Counted from the stretch's first letter, positions 37,301 to 46,569 are shown. The stretch: DNA of 64,000 nucleotides from Candidatus Bacteroides pullicola (GCA_019115825.1 DXCV01000029.1:1-64000), one strand, 5' to 3'. Notes: generated from the sequence alone by a model not told the origin. Translations and numbers: made by a program.

Positions 37301-38071
37301 GATGCTCAGCAGCATGTCGCGCTGAAGCACGCGCCGCCACAGGTAGGAAGTGGCGTAGTCGTCCGGGTCTTCACATTCCGGATTGCCGGCGCCGCCCACA
37401 CGGCCCGCACCGCCGCTGCCCTGGTTGAAGGGCATGAAGTAGGTCTTGTCCTTTTTCAGCTCCGTGGCCATGATGGCTTCGTAGAGGTCCACGCCAAAGT
37501 AGGCCAGGATACGGGTGTTGAAGTGGAAAAGCAGTTCCGCGGGGTCACGGTCGTTCTTCCATTGCTCGCGCGAGTTCTCGACATTCTGCCCGGTAAGCTG
37601 GTTCTTCAGCTCCAGGGCCACCACAGGGATGCCGTTCAGGGACAGCACCATGTCTATGGTGTTCCTGTTCTGGGTGGAATAAGCAAACTGTCGGGTCACC
37701 TGGAGGATGTTCTGCCCGTATTTCAGCATCAGTTCTTCGTTCAGCTCCGAGGCCGGACGGAAATAGCACATCTTCAGCCGGATGCCCAAGTCGTCGATGC
37801 CGTTGCGCAGCACGTAAATCAGCCCGTAGCGCGCGACGTTCTCCTGAAAGACCTGATACAGGCGGCTTTCTGCCTTGTCGCCATACTTGCGCACATAGCG
37901 GTCCCATTGCTTGGGCTGGGTGGTGGCCAGAAACGCCATGAGGGTGGCCAGGTCGATGGCACGCTCCTTGTCGTAGGTCTTCTGATTACCCTTCGTATAA
38001 CCACCGTTCTCTAAAAGCCATCGTTCGATGTCGGCTTCAAAGTTTCTTTCCTGCAAGTCTTGCTCGTTCAT
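34334..38071 (-). CDS. hsdR: Type I restriction enzyme, R (motor/nuclease) subunit
   Basis: 1245 residues. The N-terminal nuclease domain shows the PD-(D/E)XK residues in NTIDMVLSLNG (about 138-148) and ALELKN (about 152-157). The SF2 motor has Walker A HSAGSGKSNS (about 321-330), DEAH in IIVDEAHSSQSG, FTATPKPKT and the later motif SRLNRAHKDKEDTYVLDFVN. Together with HsdM and HsdS it translocates and cuts unmodified DNA. Expression probably runs hsdM-hsdS-hsdR, but 324 bases of hairpin array separate it from hsdS. No frameshift or truncation. Confidence 0.96.
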   Translation of the reverse strand: MNEQDLQERNFEADIERWLLENGGYTKGNQKTYDKERAIDLATLMAFLATTQPKQWDRYVRKYGDKAESRLYQVFQENVARYGLIYVLRNGIDDLGIRLKMCYFRPASELNEELMLKYGQNILQVTRQFAYSTQNRNTIDMVLSLNGIPVVALELKNQLTGQNVENSREQWKNDRDPAELLFHFNTRILAYFGVDLYEAIMATELKKDKTYFMPFNQGSGGAGRVGGAGNPECEDPDDYATSYLWRRVLQRDMLLSILQRYISRQEEERIKLVRDKHGKIRERKETSVKIIFPRYHQLDVVEKLLADTEAKGSGQNYLIQHSAGSGKSNSIAWLTYRLASLHDARQKSIFDAVFVITDRRVLNAQLQTTILGLDHIEGQIETITDKDPSTKLRDVINEGAARIVICTLHRFPVIYQEVTSRSGKRYAIIVDEAHSSQSGKSAEKVKTALADTDEALHEMAELEEKTEEQLEAERDAMMEDLLAQGRHSNLSFYAFTATPKPKTLQTFGVLVEKGRTPEEDKYRPFHVYSMLQAIEEGFIKDVLLQYTPYSVTYEIEKRIEQDPTYEETPATRAVKAYHDNHQHVINQKTEIIVEKFRAITLHAMQGQAKAMVVTSSRAHALRYFLQIKKYCEEKGYTDVHPMVAFSGKVKYGDTEYTETKLNSDEDLHISEERLPLYFASDMYNMLVVADKYQTGFDEPLLHTMFVDKKLKNVKAVQTLSRLNRAHKDKEDTYVLDFVNDPVSIQKAFEPFYTATELIRPVDVNGVYNFRNDMAQYHLWSPAEEEAIYKLASETKKDKSRLAKLSNAFKPVVSRFEQLDEETRFKVRSLIKNFVRFYAYMAQVERTYDRGLYQTYIFCDLLYCLLPKTPHEKVDLAKQIQLINSRIEEGKTQQIVLEKGKGGIKGENVKGGGKPDENRDLLSNIIDKVNMMFKGNFSPADRVIVEAIYDKLTTTATKKKLTKQAQNNDPKQFAESIFPEIFEKAAQKCYDESVDAFDRLFQNKELYNSIMTQMADLMYQNYRAEGDALIFNPKRFKEKILPTIEREFAVYKMMPKGKEQIADDLVDLIAARTTDDMDGANDVIQNAFNRLYCSPAAVPLVDKKQHFNTLVSRFEVFLKKVYYLKNHAEMVSTKPGQEGQKAMLADCIFQTPCLKRLKYSESESDRKFSDYLGLVREWRNDNAHKAPIATEQECDAAINVLTSMYLYVVAFGIKRRDLEVPDAVADEDTSLNETYPKAAAERGIGE

Positions 38072-38116
38072 ATCTCAATGTAGGTTTCAAAATTAGTAAA
38101 AAGAATATCTGCAAAT

Positions 38117-38334
38117 GGTTCCACCCGTACCGGAACCGAGTTCCACCGGCGTTGGAACTGCGTTACATCCGTACTGTAACGGCGTTACATCCGTACTGTA
38201 ACGGCGTTACACCCGTACTGTAACGATGTCACACCCCGTACTGTGAGGTCGTCACACCCGTACTGTGAGGTCGTCACACCCGTACTGTGAAAGCCTCACA
38301 CCCGTACTGTGAAAGCCTCACACCCGTACTGTGA
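38117..38334. repeat. Ten-unit covarying hairpin array between hsdS and hsdR
   Basis: Ten short dyads spaced about 22 bp. Stems by unit: GGTTCC/GGAACC (38117), AGTTCC/GGAACT (38139), GTTACA/TGTAAC (38162, 38184, 38206), then TCACA/TGTGA (38229, 38252, 38274, 38296, 38318). The core between arms is CCGTAC in nine units. Both arms change together between units. Fills most of the 324-base gap 38072-38395, which holds no gene. Confidence 0.9.
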
Positions 38335-38395
38335 AGCTATGAGGATATGGGATAAGGGCGATTGCGCATATTCATTGGGTATTAAATAGGATGCG

Positions 38396-39655
38396 TTAGT
38401 CAATATTTGTTTTACCGGTCACTGCCTCGAAGATAATGCTCTTCTTGTATTCTTTCAACGTCTCTATCTTCTGTCGCTTTATTGAAATTAGGGTGTCTAT
38501 CTCGTGGCATTTCTCTTGGATATATAGCGCAATAGATTCTTGTTCATTAGCAGGTGGATATATGCAACTAATTGAGAACAAATCATCTGTGTAAAGTCGG
38601 GTTAACCCCGCGCCTACGCCAGTTGATAGTTTCCGAAATTCTGCTATATATTGTGGAGTCTTAAATAAATACTCCAGATACTTCATGCTACAATTGCCTC
38701 TTTTTGAATAAACAGCATAGTCCGGACTTACTAAGCCATCAAATTTAGAAACAGCAAAGACTCCCAAGTGAGCTTTAAGCTTATTGAAAACCAAATCGCC
38801 TTTATATACTAATTTTGCACCCACAAAGGATGAAGCCATATTGGGAACAACATCCATCTCTTTAGTAGGAATCAATCCATATTTCTGACTCATAGAAAGG
38901 GGCTCTTCTTTTCCTCTTTCCGAACGTTCCTTCCGTTCATTTAATTGCCATTTCACTTTTGTGATAGCCCAACCTTTCGGCACATCCCCAATCCAATCAA
39001 TCCCAGATGGTACCAGTTCCGCCTCAGGATTTAATCCTTTGGTGACAGCTTCGGTTATGACGGACTGTTTATAGTCAGTAAGCTGTGCTATCATTTGCTC
39101 TTGCAATTCAACCAAAGAATCTATCTCGGCGCACTTCTTGTCGAGATAGGAGGCGATGGCTTGTTGCTCATCAAGAGAGGGAAGAATACAATTTAGCTTT
39201 CTTAACTCAACCCAATTAAGGTTTTGCCGTACTCCATTGCCCATACTATAAAACACTTTTTTTATGTCCGCTGAATGAAGTTGATAATGTAGATACTTGG
39301 GCAATACGAGGGACATTGCTTCCAATGCTAAATATGCAGAAGTTATTATACCTTTTTGAGTGGAAAGCCCAACCCTAAGGCTTCTTTGGTCATTCTGCAA
39401 GTCAGTTAAACGTAGCACTATATTCCCATCCTCAACTATTTGGTATGTGTCGAAAGAAGCAGGTAAAAGACCATCCGTGGTGTTTATATTCTTATTGACT
39501 ATTTTACCGTAGCTTAACGAAAGTAGATTTTGATTATGTATGTTTTTGTTTGATATATAGTGTTCTTTTGCCATTTGTGACAAAGAGCAGACTTTCCAAT
39601 CCTTCGGAATCCTCCCAATCCACTCAATCCCGCTATCCTTATATTCTCTTGCCAT
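38396..39655 (-). CDS. hsdS: Type I restriction enzyme, S (specificity) subunit
   Basis: 419 residues with two target-recognition domains, each followed by a coiled helix: first half ends ASYLDKKCAEIDSLVELQEQ and TDYKQSVITEAVTKG, second half ends IALYIQEKCHEIDTLISIKR and KEYKKSIIFEAVTGK. The repeated starts (GIEWIGRIPKDWKV, GIDWIGDVPKGWAI) show the usual internal duplication. The two domains bind the two halves of a split DNA site. AT-richer than its neighbours, as is typical for exchangeable hsdS. No invertase or second hsdS is adjacent. Confidence 0.95.
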   Translation of the reverse strand: MAREYKDSGIEWIGRIPKDWKVCSLSQMAKEHYISNKNIHNQNLLSLSYGKIVNKNINTTDGLLPASFDTYQIVEDGNIVLRLTDLQNDQRSLRVGLSTQKGIITSAYLALEAMSLVLPKYLHYQLHSADIKKVFYSMGNGVRQNLNWVELRKLNCILPSLDEQQAIASYLDKKCAEIDSLVELQEQMIAQLTDYKQSVITEAVTKGLNPEAELVPSGIDWIGDVPKGWAITKVKWQLNERKERSERGKEEPLSMSQKYGLIPTKEMDVVPNMASSFVGAKLVYKGDLVFNKLKAHLGVFAVSKFDGLVSPDYAVYSKRGNCSMKYLEYLFKTPQYIAEFRKLSTGVGAGLTRLYTDDLFSISCIYPPANEQESIALYIQEKCHEIDTLISIKRQKIETLKEYKKSIIFEAVTGKTNID

Positions 39656-39667
39656 AGCCGATTCAGA

Positions 39668-41677
39668 TTAGTGTAACAGACTCTCCATTAACTCACTCTC
39701 TTTCTGCTCCAAATCCTTCAGCGCTTGGAATATCTCACTGCTGGGTCTGAGCGGCGTGTAGCGATAGAACTCACGGGTAAACGGAATCTCGTAGCCGATG
39801 CGGGTCTTCTCCTCGTCCACATGATAGTCCGGGGCGTATGGAGCCACATTCCTTGCCAAGTACGAACCGGGATTTTCCTTCCACGGAATAATCTCGGAGT
39901 CGGCAAGGTCCGGGTCCCAAACGTAAGTGCGTTCACGCAAGTTGAACGGGTCTTCATAGACCTCTTCCGCCGTCTCGTCCTTGATGCCCAGGTATTGCCG
40001 AATCTTCTTCACCTGTGCCTTGGTCACCTTCAGTCCGGCCTTATACTTGATTTTCTGGAAGAAGTCGCGGTCAATCAGGCGTTGCCCGGGGTAATAGGCC
40101 CGATAGCCGTCTACGAACTGTTGCACAATCCTGCGGTCTGCCTCCGTCAACTTCGCGCTCTCATCCGGCATCTCTGGATTCTCGTATACCAAGCGCAAGG
40201 GGCGGTCGATAAACACCTTGCGATACTTGAAATCCTCGTTGTCTTTCACCCGGCTTTCCACCTGAATCTCCACGCCATCGGCCGTAGTGGCCTTATAGAC
40301 AAAGTCGTTGAAGCCGTGATAGGCCTGCATGACGAGGTCGCGGCAGAAGTCCGAGATTTCCACACGCTTATTGCCGAGCGGCTTGCGACGCTTCTCGTAG
40401 CATCGGCTGGCGTCGATAAGCTGCACCTTGCCCTGACGTTCCGCACGCTTGTTCTTGGTGACTATCCAAATATAGGTGGCAATGCCCGTGTTGTAAAACA
40501 GGTCCGTGGGCAGCTGCACAATGGCCTCCAGCCAGTCGTGGTCCAGCAAATAGCCACGGATGTTGCTTTCCCCGCTTCCCGCGTCCCCCTTGAAGAGCGA
40601 CGAACCGTTCTGGATGATGGCCATGCGGCCTTCAGCTTTCAACTTGGCCACGCCGTTCAGCAAGAACAGCATCTGCCCGTCGCCGATGGAAGGCAGTCCG
40701 GGTTCAAAACGGCCGGCACCGCCCATTCGGTATTCCTCTTCCACCTTCTGGCGCGACGGCTTCCACTCGATGCCAAACGGGGGATTGGAAATGATATAGT
40801 CGAAGGTGTAACCGGCAAACCGGTCATCCCCCAGCGTATCCCCCTGGCGCATGTTGTCGGCATTGCCTCCACGAATCAGCGTGTCTGCCTTGGCAATGGC
40901 AAAAGTCTGGTTGTTCAGCTCCTGGCCATAGCTTGTGATTTCCGCCTCCGGGTCAATCTGCTTGAACCGGTCGTGCAGACACGAAAGCATCTGGCTCGTC
41001 CCCATCGCCATGTCATAGTTGGCGACAACGATGCCTTCTTCCTCCAGCCGCACCTCATCGTCGCCAATGAGCAGCTCCGCCATGAGGTTGATGATGTCGC
41101 GGGCGGTAAAGTGTGCTCCGGCCTGTTCGTCATAACTCTCAGAGAACTTGCGGACCAGTTCCTCGAAGATGTAACCCATGTCGACGCTCGAAATCTTGTC
41201 GGCGCCGAGGTAGGCTTTCGCGGTGCAGAACTCCTTGATGACCAGGTAAAGCAATCCGTTATCGGCCAACTTGTCAATCTCCTTCTGGAAATCCATGCGG
41301 TGGATGATGTCGATGACGTTCTCCGAGAAGTGGTTCAGATACGACTCGAAGTTGTCCTTGATGTTGTCCGCGTCGGCCAACAGGGTCTCGAAGGTGAAGC
41401 GGCTCAGGTTGTAGAACTTCTGTCCGGCGGCACGTTCCAAGAATCCACGCGTCTCCTCGAATTTCTTCTCTTCCAACTCCTTATTTTTCTCCAACACCTT
41501 TTCGCGAGTGGGTGCCAGTGTGTCTTCAAACCGTTTGATGACACACATCGGGAGAATGACGTTGCCGTACTCGTGGGGCTTGTACACGCCCACCAGCTTG
41601 TCAGCAATCGCCCAAATCAGGTTGGCTTTCTCTTGCACGTTGACCGTGGTCTGCTGTTGTCTGTCGTCTATGCTCAT
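39668..41677 (-). CDS. hsdM: Type I restriction enzyme, M (adenine methyltransferase) subunit
   Basis: 669 residues. N-terminal helical HsdM domain (IWAIADKLVGVYKPHEYG), SAM-binding region (MGTSQMLSCLHDRF, in place of the usual GxGxF) and the catalytic NPPF motif in YIISNPPFGIEW. C-terminal extension of about 200 residues as in Bacteroidetes HsdM. Methylates adenine in the site named by HsdS. First gene of the operon; stop and hsdS start are 12 bases apart. Confidence 0.95.
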   Translation of the reverse strand: MSIDDRQQQTTVNVQEKANLIWAIADKLVGVYKPHEYGNVILPMCVIKRFEDTLAPTREKVLEKNKELEEKKFEETRGFLERAAGQKFYNLSRFTFETLLADADNIKDNFESYLNHFSENVIDIIHRMDFQKEIDKLADNGLLYLVIKEFCTAKAYLGADKISSVDMGYIFEELVRKFSESYDEQAGAHFTARDIINLMAELLIGDDEVRLEEEGIVVANYDMAMGTSQMLSCLHDRFKQIDPEAEITSYGQELNNQTFAIAKADTLIRGGNADNMRQGDTLGDDRFAGYTFDYIISNPPFGIEWKPSRQKVEEEYRMGGAGRFEPGLPSIGDGQMLFLLNGVAKLKAEGRMAIIQNGSSLFKGDAGSGESNIRGYLLDHDWLEAIVQLPTDLFYNTGIATYIWIVTKNKRAERQGKVQLIDASRCYEKRRKPLGNKRVEISDFCRDLVMQAYHGFNDFVYKATTADGVEIQVESRVKDNEDFKYRKVFIDRPLRLVYENPEMPDESAKLTEADRRIVQQFVDGYRAYYPGQRLIDRDFFQKIKYKAGLKVTKAQVKKIRQYLGIKDETAEEVYEDPFNLRERTYVWDPDLADSEIIPWKENPGSYLARNVAPYAPDYHVDEEKTRIGYEIPFTREFYRYTPLRPSSEIFQALKDLEQKESELMESLLH

Positions 41678-41704
41678 AGCTATTATACTATCTTATTTAA
41701 GTTG

Positions 41705-41712
41705 CAAATATA
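41705..41712 (-). promoter_or_regulatory. hsdM -7 promoter element
   Basis: Minus-strand TATATTTG, 27 bases before the hsdM start. Confidence 0.45.
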
Positions 41713-41806
41713 CAAATATGCTGAGATTATCCACTGGTTTTAGGGCAGATAATGAAAAAACACTGATTTTTGTGATACCATGCAGAAAGATTGCACAGAA
41801 GTGTCG

Positions 41807-41814
41807 TAACTTTG
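41807..41814 (+). promoter_or_regulatory. -7 element of DUF2130 gene
   Basis: TAACTTTG, 48 bases before the ATG; divergent from hsdM with 185 bases between starts. Confidence 0.5.
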
Positions 41815-41862
41815 CCCCACGAGAACAAGAAGATTATTGCTTAATACTTAAATTTTGTACGT

Positions 41863-43266
41863 ATGAAAGAATTGAAATGTCCGAAATGTGGGAATGTATT
41901 CAAGGTGGATGAAGCTGATTATGCTTCCATCCTCAGCCAGGTGAAGAACGCAGAATTTGAAGCGGAAATAGCAAGCCGTCTCAAAGAAATGGAAGCACGC
42001 CATCAAGCTGAACAGGCTTTGAAATCCACAAAAGCCGAGCAGGAGTTCGCAAGCAAAATGAGCAAGAAAGACTTGGAGTTGAGTGCTAAGGATGCTGAAA
42101 TAACTCGCCTTAAAACCGAGATGAACGCCATGCTGGCCAAACTGAATGGAGAAAAAGACCAGGAAATAAACCGCCTTAAAAATCAGTTGGAGAATATAGT
42201 CAGTCAGAAAAACTCTGAACGGCAACTTGCGCTTGCAGAAAAAGACAAGACTATCGCAACGCTGAATGCTACGATTGAACAAGAAGAATCGAAGTTGAGA
42301 ATTGCGGTCATGGAAGAACAGAAAAAGTCGGAGCAAGCCATCCAGGAACGTGAGCAGACAATTAATAAGCTCAAGTCTGATATGGAATTGGAACGTTTCA
42401 AGGCACAGGCAGAGACGGAGGAATTGAACAAGCGGCATCTGTTGGAGCTTCAAACCAAGCAGGAGCAGATAGACTATTATAAGGACCTCAAAACCCGCAT
42501 GAGCACAAAGATGATTGGGGAAACCCTAGAAATACATTGCAGCACGGAGTTCAACCGTATGCGTTCACTTTTCCCATACGCCTATTTTGAGAAAGATAAT
42601 GACGCTTCCGAAGGTTCCAAAGGTGATTTTATATTCCGGGATTTCGGGCCAGATGGAACAGAATATGTCTCCATTATGTTTGAAATGAAGAATGAAGCGG
42701 ACGAGACTGCTACTAAACACAAAAACGAGGATTTCTTTAAAAAACTAGATGCCGATCGTAAAGCTAAGAATTGTGAGTTTGCTGTTCTTGTTTCATTGTT
42801 AGAACCGGACAGTGAACTTTACAATGGGGGCATTGTAGACGTGTCTTATCGTTATGATAAAATGTACGTGATACGTCCGCAATTCTTTATGCCGCTTATC
42901 AGCTTATTAGTGCAGACATCTAAAAAGAGCCTGGAATACAAGCAGGAACTGGCCGTTGCCAGAAGCCAATCTGTAGACGTGACGAACTTTGAGGACAAAC
43001 TGATTGACTTTCAACAGCGCTTTGGAAATGACTACCGGTTGGCGAGTGAGAAGTTTAAAACTGCTGTTGATGAGATAGACAAGTCCATTCAACATTTGCA
43101 AAAGATTAAAGACGCATTGTTGGGTAGTGAGAATCGTTTGCGTTTGGCCAATGATAAGTTGGAAGGGCTTACTATCAGAAAACTTACACGTAATAATCCG
43201 ACCATGAAAGCTAAATTTGAAGAAGCGCGTAAAAAGAAGAGTGGCCCATCCGCAGAAGAATTATAA
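41863..43266 (+). CDS. DUF2130 coiled-coil protein with nuclease-like domain
   Basis: 467 residues. A zinc-ribbon start ([15 protein letters not shown]) with only one visible CxxC, a long charged coiled coil (about 25-205) and a C-terminal DUF2130 domain (about 210-400) with [20 protein letters not shown] (E-x-K, nuclease-like) and [17 protein letters not shown]. The domain has been compared with restriction-endonuclease folds; no activity is known to me. Being divergent from hsdM it may belong to the same defence neighbourhood, though it is also found alone in other bacteria. Confidence 0.85.
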   Translation: MKELKCPKCGNVFKVDEADYASILSQVKNAEFEAEIASRLKEMEARHQAEQALKSTKAEQEFASKMSKKDLELSAKDAEITRLKTEMNAMLAKLNGEKDQEINRLKNQLENIVSQKNSERQLALAEKDKTIATLNATIEQEESKLRIAVMEEQKKSEQAIQEREQTINKLKSDMELERFKAQAETEELNKRHLLELQTKQEQIDYYKDLKTRMSTKMIGETLEIHCSTEFNRMRSLFPYAYFEKDNDASEGSKGDFIFRDFGPDGTEYVSIMFEMKNEADETATKHKNEDFFKKLDADRKAKNCEFAVLVSLLEPDSELYNGGIVDVSYRYDKMYVIRPQFFMPLISLLVQTSKKSLEYKQELAVARSQSVDVTNFEDKLIDFQQRFGNDYRLASEKFKTAVDEIDKSIQHLQKIKDALLGSENRLRLANDKLEGLTIRKLTRNNPTMKAKFEEARKKKSGPSAEEL

Positions 43267-43310
43267 TTCATACCTAACTCTTATACGCTTTCTTTTCGAT
43301 TGCTTCCGAA

Positions 43311-43404
43311 CCGTCAAAACTCTCTTTCAGGTCTCTTTCCGAAAGAGACTTGAAAGAGACTTGAAAGAGACTTGAAAGAGACTTGAAAGAGACTTGAAAG
43401 AGAG
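43311..43404. repeat. GTCTCTTTC/GAAAGAGAC repeat array
   Basis: Left part has CTCTTTC units; a dyad GTCTCTTTC-C-GAAAGAGAC (43331-43349) flips the orientation; then the 11-bp unit GAAAGAGACTT is repeated five times (43341-43395) and once partially. Same words, opposite order, at 63716-63771. Confidence 0.9.
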
Positions 43405-43561
43405 AAGAGGGTGTATCAAAATATAGACATGGCACACAGATGACACGGATTAAACAGATGATCACAGATTTATTTTGCTCGTAATCAGTTATATATAATC
43501 TGTGGTCATCTGCCCTATCTGAGTCATCTGTGTGCCATTCCTTATTTTGACACACCCTCTT
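43405..43561. repeat. 157-bp palindromic element (MITE-like)
   Basis: Arms pair as AAGAGGGTGT (43405-43414) with ACACCCTCTT (43552-43561), GGCACACAGATGAC (43431-43444) with GTCATCTGTGTGCC (43523-43536), and GATGATCACAGATT (43457-43470) with AATCTGTGGTCATC (43497-43510). No ORF. It fills the space between the converging DUF2130 and proS genes and could also act as a two-way terminator. Confidence 0.85.
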
Positions 43562-43578
43562 CTTACAATTATCCGCGC

Positions 43579-45072
43579 TTAGTATGACCGCGCGAAGATA
43601 ACCCGGCAGGGCGAGGGTTTACCCGTCACCATGCATTTGCCCGGCTCTTTGTCGCCCGGCAGGTAGGTGTCGAAGGGGATGCAACGGATGGTAGCCTTGG
43701 TTTCCTCCTTGATGCGCTCCTCGGTCTCAGTTGTGCCGTCCCAATGGGCCAGAATGAAACCGCCTTCTTCGATTTTTTCCTTGAACTCGTCGTAAGTATC
43801 CACGCTCGTGATGCGGGCATTGCGGTAGTTCAAAGCTTTCTGATAGATATTGTTTTGGATGTCCTCCAAGAGGTCTTTGACATATTGCTCTATGCCGTCG
43901 CAAGTGCGGGTCTCTTTCTCCAGCGTGTCGCGGCGCATCACCTCGATGGTGTTGTTCTCCAGGTCGCGACCACCCATAACGAGGCGTACGGGGACGCCCT
44001 TCACTTCGTAGTCGGCAAACTTGAAGCCGGGACGCTTGTTATCGGCATTGTCATACTTCACGCTGATGCCCAGATCCTTGAGGCGAGCCACGATACCGGC
44101 CACCTTCTCATCAATCTGATGCAACTGCTCCTGGCTTTTGTAGATGGGCACGATGACTACCTGTATCGGTGCCAGGTGGGGCGGAAGAACGAGGCCGTTG
44201 TCATCGGAGTGGGTCATAATGAGTGCGCCCATCAGACGGGTGGATACGCCCCAAGATGTAGCCCAGACGTACTCCAACTGGTTGTCCTTGTTGACGAACT
44301 GCACGTTGAAGGCCTTGGCGAAGTTCTGCCCGAGGAAGTGCGACGTACCGCTCTGCAATGCCTTGCCATCCTGCATCATGGCTTCGATGGTGTAGGTATT
44401 CAACGCGCCGGCAAAGCGTTCATTGGCCGACTTGACGCCCTTGATGACGGGCACAGCCATATATTTCTCGGCAAAGTCTGCATAGACGTTCAGCATCTTC
44501 ACGGCTTCGGCTTCGGCCTCCTCCTTAGTGGCATGGGCAGTGTGCCCCTCCTGCCAGAGGAATTCGGCAGTGCGCAGGAAGAGGCGTGTACGCATCTCCC
44601 AGCGGAAGACGTTGGCCCATTGGTTCACCAGGATGGGCAGGTCGCGATAGGAGTTAATCCAGTTCTTGTACGTATTCCAAATGATGGTCTCCGAGGTGGG
44701 ACGGATAATCAGTTCCTCTTCCAACTTGGCCGCCGGGTCAACGACGACTCCCCCGCCATTGGGGTCGTTTTTCAGCCGGTAGTGGGTCACCACGGCACAC
44801 TCTTTGGCAAATCCCTCTACATGCTCTGCCTCACGGCTCAGGAAAGACTTCGGGATGAGCAGGGGGAAGTAAGCATTGACGTGCCCCGTCTCCTTGAACA
44901 TATCATCCAACTGACGCTGCATTTTCTCCCAGATGGCATATCCGTAAGGTTTGATGACCATGCATCCACGCACGGCGGATTGCTCGGCCAGGTCGGATTT
45001 CACCACCAGTTCATTGTACCATTGCGAGTAGTTCTCGCTCCGTTTGGTAAGGTCTTTTAATTCTACTGCCAT
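43579..45072 (-). CDS. proS: Prolyl-tRNA synthetase (archaeal/eukaryotic-type)
   Basis: 497 residues, class II synthetase without the bacterial editing insert, the form found in Bacteroidetes. Motif 2 region [29 protein letters not shown], the HTAHAT loop and the C-terminal zinc/anticodon domain ending CRVIFARSY. Charges tRNA-Pro. A TACCTTTG -7 element on the minus strand lies 35 bases before the start. Confidence 0.97.
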   Translation of the reverse strand: MAVELKDLTKRSENYSQWYNELVVKSDLAEQSAVRGCMVIKPYGYAIWEKMQRQLDDMFKETGHVNAYFPLLIPKSFLSREAEHVEGFAKECAVVTHYRLKNDPNGGGVVVDPAAKLEEELIIRPTSETIIWNTYKNWINSYRDLPILVNQWANVFRWEMRTRLFLRTAEFLWQEGHTAHATKEEAEAEAVKMLNVYADFAEKYMAVPVIKGVKSANERFAGALNTYTIEAMMQDGKALQSGTSHFLGQNFAKAFNVQFVNKDNQLEYVWATSWGVSTRLMGALIMTHSDDNGLVLPPHLAPIQVVIVPIYKSQEQLHQIDEKVAGIVARLKDLGISVKYDNADNKRPGFKFADYEVKGVPVRLVMGGRDLENNTIEVMRRDTLEKETRTCDGIEQYVKDLLEDIQNNIYQKALNYRNARITSVDTYDEFKEKIEEGGFILAHWDGTTETEERIKEETKATIRCIPFDTYLPGDKEPGKCMVTGKPSPCRVIFARSY

Positions 45073-45106
45073 ATTTTATTCAATAATAAGTTCAAAATCG
45101 AGCGTG

Positions 45107-45114
45107 CAAAGGTA
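45107..45114 (-). promoter_or_regulatory. proS -7 promoter element
   Basis: Minus-strand TACCTTTG, perfect TAnnTTTG, 35 bases before the proS start. Confidence 0.55.
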
Positions 45115-45211
45115 CTACTTTTTGGCGAACCCGTCTCCCTTTTTCGCACAAAAGAATCCCGTAGCGCACTTTTTTTGAAGGCAAAATGAAAAACTTACCA
45201 ACAGAAATTGC

Positions 45212-45219
45212 TATCTTTG
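45212..45219 (+). promoter_or_regulatory. spt -7 promoter element
   Basis: TATCTTTG, 77 bases before the spt ATG, leaving a fairly long leader. Confidence 0.6.
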
Positions 45220-45295
45220 CGCGCTGAATGAGAACTCACGATGCGGCCGGAAGGTTGCAGAGGACAAATATTCAATTAAATACAACTAATAGTTC

Positions 45296-46483
45296 ATGGG
45301 TTTATTACAAGACAAATTTGCAAAATACGATGTGCCACAACAATTTATGGCCAAAGGCGTATATCCTTATTTCCGCACGATAGACAGCCATCAGGACACG
45401 GAAGTCATGATGGACGGACGGAAAGTCCTGATGTTCGGCTCGAACGCCTACATGGGGCTGACGTATGACAAGCGAATCATCGAAGCAGCCAAGGCGGCTA
45501 CGGACAAATATGGGACGGGATGTGCCGGATCCCGCCTGCTGAACGGCACGCTGGACATCCACGTCGAGCTGGAAAAGGAACTGGCCGAGTTTGTCGGCAA
45601 GGACGAGGCTCTATGCTTCTCCACGGGCTTCACCGTGAACGAAGGCGTCATCCCCCAGTTGGTGGGACGCGGCGACTACATCATTTGCGATGACCGCGAC
45701 CACGCCTCCATCGTGGACGGACGTCGTCTGTCTTTTGCCACCCAACTGAAATACAAGCACAACGATATGGAGGCTCTGGAGAAAGAACTCCAGCGTTGCG
45801 AGCCGGATGCTGTGAAACTCATCGTGGTAGACAGCGTTTTCTCTATGGAAGGCGACTTGGCCAACCTGCCGGAAATCGTCCGCCTGAAAAAGAAATATAA
45901 CGCAAGCATCTACGTGGACGAAGCCCACGGCATTGGTGTCTTCGGACGCGAAGGACGCGGCGTGTGCGACCACTTCGGCGTGACCGACGATGTAGACCTC
46001 ATTATGGGCACCTTCAGCAAGTCACTGGCCAGCATCGGCGGTTTCGTGGCCGGCGACAAAGAAGTTATCAATTGGCTGCGCCACAACGCCCGCTCCTACA
46101 TCTTCCAGGCCAGCAACACCCCTGCAGCCACTGCGGCCGCCCGCGAGGCCATCCGCATCATCCGCACGGAGCCGGAACGCATCAAGCACCTGTGGGACGT
46201 GACCAACTACGCTTTGAAGCGCTTCCGCGAGGCGGGCTTTGAAATTGGCGAGACCCAGTCGCCCATTATCCCCCTTTATGTGCGCGACACGGACAAGACA
46301 TTCACCGTTACCAAGCTGGCCTTTGACGAAGGCATCTTTATTAATCCCGTCATACCACCCGCCTGCGCCCCGCAGGACACTCTGGTGCGCGTAGCTCTGA
46401 TGGCCACCCACACCAAAGAGCAGGTGGACTATGCCGTGGAGAAACTGACCAAATGCTTTAAACAACTTGGAATTATACAATAA
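45296..46483 (+). CDS. spt: Serine palmitoyltransferase
   Basis: 395 residues, alpha-oxoamine synthase family. Motifs: LMFGSNAYMGLT, GTGCAGSRLLNGTLDIH, DDRDHASIVDGR, YVDEAHGIGVFG and the PLP lysine in GTFSKSLASIGG. The whole sequence closely matches my memory of the B. thetaiotaomicron SPT, which joins serine and palmitoyl-CoA as the first step of sphingolipid synthesis. The related 2-amino-3-ketobutyrate CoA ligase is the main alternative; the N-terminal MGLLQDKFAKYDVPQQFMA favours SPT. Followed by a terminator. Confidence 0.92.
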   Translation: MGLLQDKFAKYDVPQQFMAKGVYPYFRTIDSHQDTEVMMDGRKVLMFGSNAYMGLTYDKRIIEAAKAATDKYGTGCAGSRLLNGTLDIHVELEKELAEFVGKDEALCFSTGFTVNEGVIPQLVGRGDYIICDDRDHASIVDGRRLSFATQLKYKHNDMEALEKELQRCEPDAVKLIVVDSVFSMEGDLANLPEIVRLKKKYNASIYVDEAHGIGVFGREGRGVCDHFGVTDDVDLIMGTFSKSLASIGGFVAGDKEVINWLRHNARSYIFQASNTPAATAAAREAIRIIRTEPERIKHLWDVTNYALKRFREAGFEIGETQSPIIPLYVRDTDKTFTVTKLAFDEGIFINPVIPPACAPQDTLVRVALMATHTKEQVDYAVEKLTKCFKQLGIIQ

Positions 46484-46533
46484 TAGAATATCTGACCGAA
46501 TTGGAATAAATAAGGGTTAAACAATTAGTTACT

Positions 46534-46569
46534 TCCCTGCTCCGACGTGAGTCGCGGCAGGGATTTTTT
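46534..46569 (+). terminator. spt terminator
   Basis: TCCCTGC (46534-46540) pairs with GCAGGGA (46557-46563), with an inner CGAC/GTCG stem, then TTTTTTA. Confidence 0.85.

Noticed and set aside
38117..38334. CRISPR array
   Set aside because: Units are contiguous with no unique spacers of 30 bases, the arms vary while the core is fixed, and no cas genes are present.
38396..41677. Phase-variable (shuffling) type I system
   Set aside because: Only one hsdS, no inverted hsdS fragments and no recombinase gene nearby.
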